A stretch of DNA of 64,000 nucleotides. It comes from Deminuibacter sp966424055. Its GTDB lineage: Bacteria > Bacteroidota > Bacteroidia > Chitinophagales > Chitinophagaceae. The notes under the pieces are model-generated. The model was not told where the DNA came from, made no database searches, and worked only from the letters and a program-made list of their open reading frames with translations. Every line of letters begins with the position of its first letter. Position 1 is the stretch's first letter. This document shows, one piece after another, positions 62,423 to 64,000 of the stretch. Where the stretch lies: positions 6,801 through 70,800 of the forward strand of contig CBJLMB010000035.1 in NCBI GenBank assembly GCA_966424055.1, in the 5' to 3' direction. Position numbers and translations under genes: made by a program.

Positions 62423-63349
62423 TTATATGAGTTGAATATGATAGGTGGCTTTATGGTGCAATGCCTTGTTGGCTGTTTCTGTAATAACAGCCTGGCAGCT
62501 TTTCAGCAGCCCGGTTTCTTTTTCAAACACATATTCTGCCCTGTAAACAAGATTATAGTTAAACTCAGGCCCCAGCAATGGCTGGTAGTGCTGTTTGTAC
62601 TGTTTCTGCAGTTCTTTTTCCATTGCCACCGGTATTTTGGCTGTATGCAGCAACCGGAGCATTCCATTACGGTCTTCCAGCAATTCCTGCTTTATATCTG
62701 CAGGAATGATGGTATGCTGAAAAAGCTGCGAGTTGAACAGCCGTTTGCCGATATCGGTGGCATCCCTGTATTCACCCAAACTGCGCCCGAACACAGGCGG
62801 GAAGAACAACACATGCAAAAGGCTGTTCTTGATCACCGGCAATGTATCGCTGAATTCCTGGTCGCCATTCAGTAACAGCTGCTCCAGTTCATCATCAGCC
62901 TGCATCTGCAGCAGTTGCTCCTGTTTCAGCTGCATCCATCGTTCATATACCTGTTGCTGGTTAAGTATTTTTACTATTGCACCGCTGCGGTCAACCAGAA
63001 AAGCCATTTTTTGTGTGGGAATATTGAACAGCCTGGTGAAATCGATAAGGCCATTCAAAACAGATTGTTCGTTTTGGATATCCTGTTTTTCCACGGTCAG
63101 ATTTACCTGTAAGCCGCCGGCAGGTGTGCCCAGCTTGTTAACGAGCCAGGTTATTACTGCACTCATATCCACTACCCTGCTACCCAATGCAGTTAATACA
63201 GAGGTGGCTTTTATTTCATAGCGATGTTCGCCTGTGGGTTTTTGAACGAACAGCGCATGATGGTGCTGGCCAGGGGCGGTAACCGGCTGTTCTTTTTTCC
63301 GGGGGTATTCTTTTCCGTACGACCACTCGACGATAAAATTATCACTCAT
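62423..63349 (-). CDS. Unknown cytoplasmic protein, first gene of the PAAR-like operon
   Basis: 308 residues from the ATG at 63349 (MSDNFIVEWSYGKEYPRK); an ATG 36 bases further up is possible. No signal or membrane segment. The first part (about 30-130) is beta-rich (GEHRYEIKATSVLTALGSRVVDMSAVITWLVNKLG), the middle (140-190) is a long helical region with many Gln and Leu (YERWMQLKQEQLLQMQADDELEQLLLNG), and the end is mixed (EYVFEKETGLLKSCQAVITETANKALHHKATYHIQLI). It ends 10 bases before the PAAR-like gene. It may be a chaperone or adaptor of that protein, as adaptor genes usually precede such effectors. No family is recognised. Confidence 0.65.
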   Translation of the reverse strand: MSDNFIVEWSYGKEYPRKKEQPVTAPGQHHHALFVQKPTGEHRYEIKATSVLTALGSRVVDMSAVITWLVNKLGTPAGGLQVNLTVEKQDIQNEQSVLNGLIDFTRLFNIPTQKMAFLVDRSGAIVKILNQQQVYERWMQLKQEQLLQMQADDELEQLLLNGDQEFSDTLPVIKNSLLHVLFFPPVFGRSLGEYRDATDIGKRLFNSQLFQHTIIPADIKQELLEDRNGMLRLLHTAKIPVAMEKELQKQYKQHYQPLLGPEFNYNLVYRAEYVFEKETGLLKSCQAVITETANKALHHKATYHIQLI

Positions 63350-63385
63350 ACAATGCTCGTTTATTGCATACGGGCTGGTTGCCAT

Positions 63386-63642
63386 GTATGACTGTTGCTG
63401 ACACGTTACGTGATTGGGTTATGAAGGATACGTTACCGGATTCCCGGAACAGCAAGTGCATCATTGCTTTCCGGGGAACTGTTTTTTAATAAGCAGCAGG
63501 TTGAAGCCGAGTGACGGGGTTATAAATGAATGCCGGGTGCAATAATATATAAAAAAAGCAGTATACATTAGGAGGCTTCTGCCTAAAACGGAGAATTAAT
63601 AATTTCTTTATTTTACTAATAAGCAGCATTGCTACCTGCCAG
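63386..63642. other. Upstream region of the PAAR-like operon
   Basis: About 250 bases between the first gene of the operon and the tandem repeat. It should contain the operon promoter on the minus strand, but no good -7 element is seen. No gene is present. Confidence 0.4.
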
Positions 63643-64000
63643 CTGGTTCTCTCGCGGAATGCGCGGAAAACGCGGAACGGGAATGCAATTCATAGTTGAT
63701 GTGGCTTATAGCTGCAAGCGGTTAGCTATGAGTAATGCATGTAGACTGGTTCCCTCGCGGAGTGCGCGGAAAACGTGGAACAGGAATGCAATTCATAGCT
63801 GATGTGGCTTATAGCTGCAAGCGGTTAGCTATGAGTAATGCATGTAGACTGGTTCCCTCGCGGAGTGCGCGGAAAACGTGGAACAGGAATGCAATTCATA
63901 GCTGATGTGGCTTATAGCTGCAAGCGGTTAGCTATGAGTAATGCATGTAGACTGGTTCCCTCGCGGAGTGCGCGGAAAACGTGGAACAGGAATGCAATTC
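63643..64000 (+). repeat. 103-bp tandem repeat (at least 3.4 copies, continues past the window)
   Basis: Copies start at about 63643, 63746, 63849 and 63952; the word CTGGTTC(C/T)CTCGCGGA recurs every 103 bases. The first copy differs at several bases, the others are nearly identical. Each unit holds CTCGCGGAGTGCGCGGAAAACG, a half palindrome CATAGCT...AGCTATG around the TTATAGCTGCAAGCGGTT core, and GTAATGCATGTAGA. A diverged copy is at 28350-28436 in reverse. No spacer structure is present. Confidence 0.9.

Noticed and set aside
63643..64000. Possible CRISPR array at the window end
   Set aside because: The whole 103-base unit is conserved, so there are no spacers.

Overview
The window looks like chromosome from a Bacteroidota bacterium, most likely family Chitinophagaceae (Niastella/Chitinophaga-like; the genus is inference). 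Evidence: SusC/SusD outer-membrane pairs, TonB receptors with carboxypeptidase-like N-terminal domains, a DUF4249 lipoprotein, LytS/LytTR regulation, orphan FtsX-type permeases ending in the shared tail ANPVKSLR(S/T)E, lipoprotein signals, and promoters of the Bacteroidota type (TTTG-N19-TAnnTTTG, seen exactly before the tRNA). No phage, complete insertion sequence or CRISPR array was recognised.

Layout. 1-3.2 kb: housekeeping genes on the minus strand (ABC-F ATPase, NTF2-like protein, SAM hydroxide adenosyltransferase, SDR) and tRNA-Lys. 3.5-7.4 kb: an AT-richer minus-strand group directly after the tRNA (epimerase, frameshifted AraC regulator, DJ-1/PfpI protein, esterase). 7.7-11.3 kb: secreted glycosidase, divergent SDR/HxlR pair with an elaborate palindromic operator, EthD-type protein. 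11.4-17 kb: DUF4249 lipoprotein and TonB receptor, divergent from a LytS kinase, a degenerate receiver and a full LytTR regulator. 17.1-24.9 kb: a small polysaccharide utilisation locus (SusC, SusD, TIG surface binder, GH39-like enzyme). 25.4-28.1 kb: GlxA/AraC regulator, GAPDH, SRPBCC protein. 28.5-34.6 kb: aldo/keto reductase, AraC regulator and a molybdenum-enzyme set (MobA, FdhD, small unknown protein, FdhF/YdeP oxidoreductase). 34.8-38 kb: frameshifted Crp/Fnr gene and KatG. 38.3-45 kb: membrane protein, lipoprotein, SRPBCC protein, FAD/NAD(P)-binding protein, FtsX permease. 45.2-48.4 kb: TetR gene with a dehalogenase-like hydrolase and an MFS pump, each preceded by a related palindrome. 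48.4-49 kb: nested AT-rich repeats. 49-52.6 kb: glycosyltransferase-like protein and second FtsX permease. 53-58.9 kb: TonB receptor with GH106-type rhamnosidase. 59-60 kb: two small divergent genes with overlapping starts. 60.1-63.3 kb: four-gene operon around a PAAR-like (DUF4280-type) transmembrane protein, the best candidate here for an under-described system. 63.6-64 kb: 103-bp tandem repeat running off the end, with a relative at 28.35-28.44 kb.

As a whole the genes suggest a glycan-degrading heterotroph. Most local clusters carry their own regulator, and several operators are readable directly. Two regulator genes (AraC near 6.1 kb, Crp/Fnr near 35.0 kb) carry single-base frameshifts that may be real or assembly errors.
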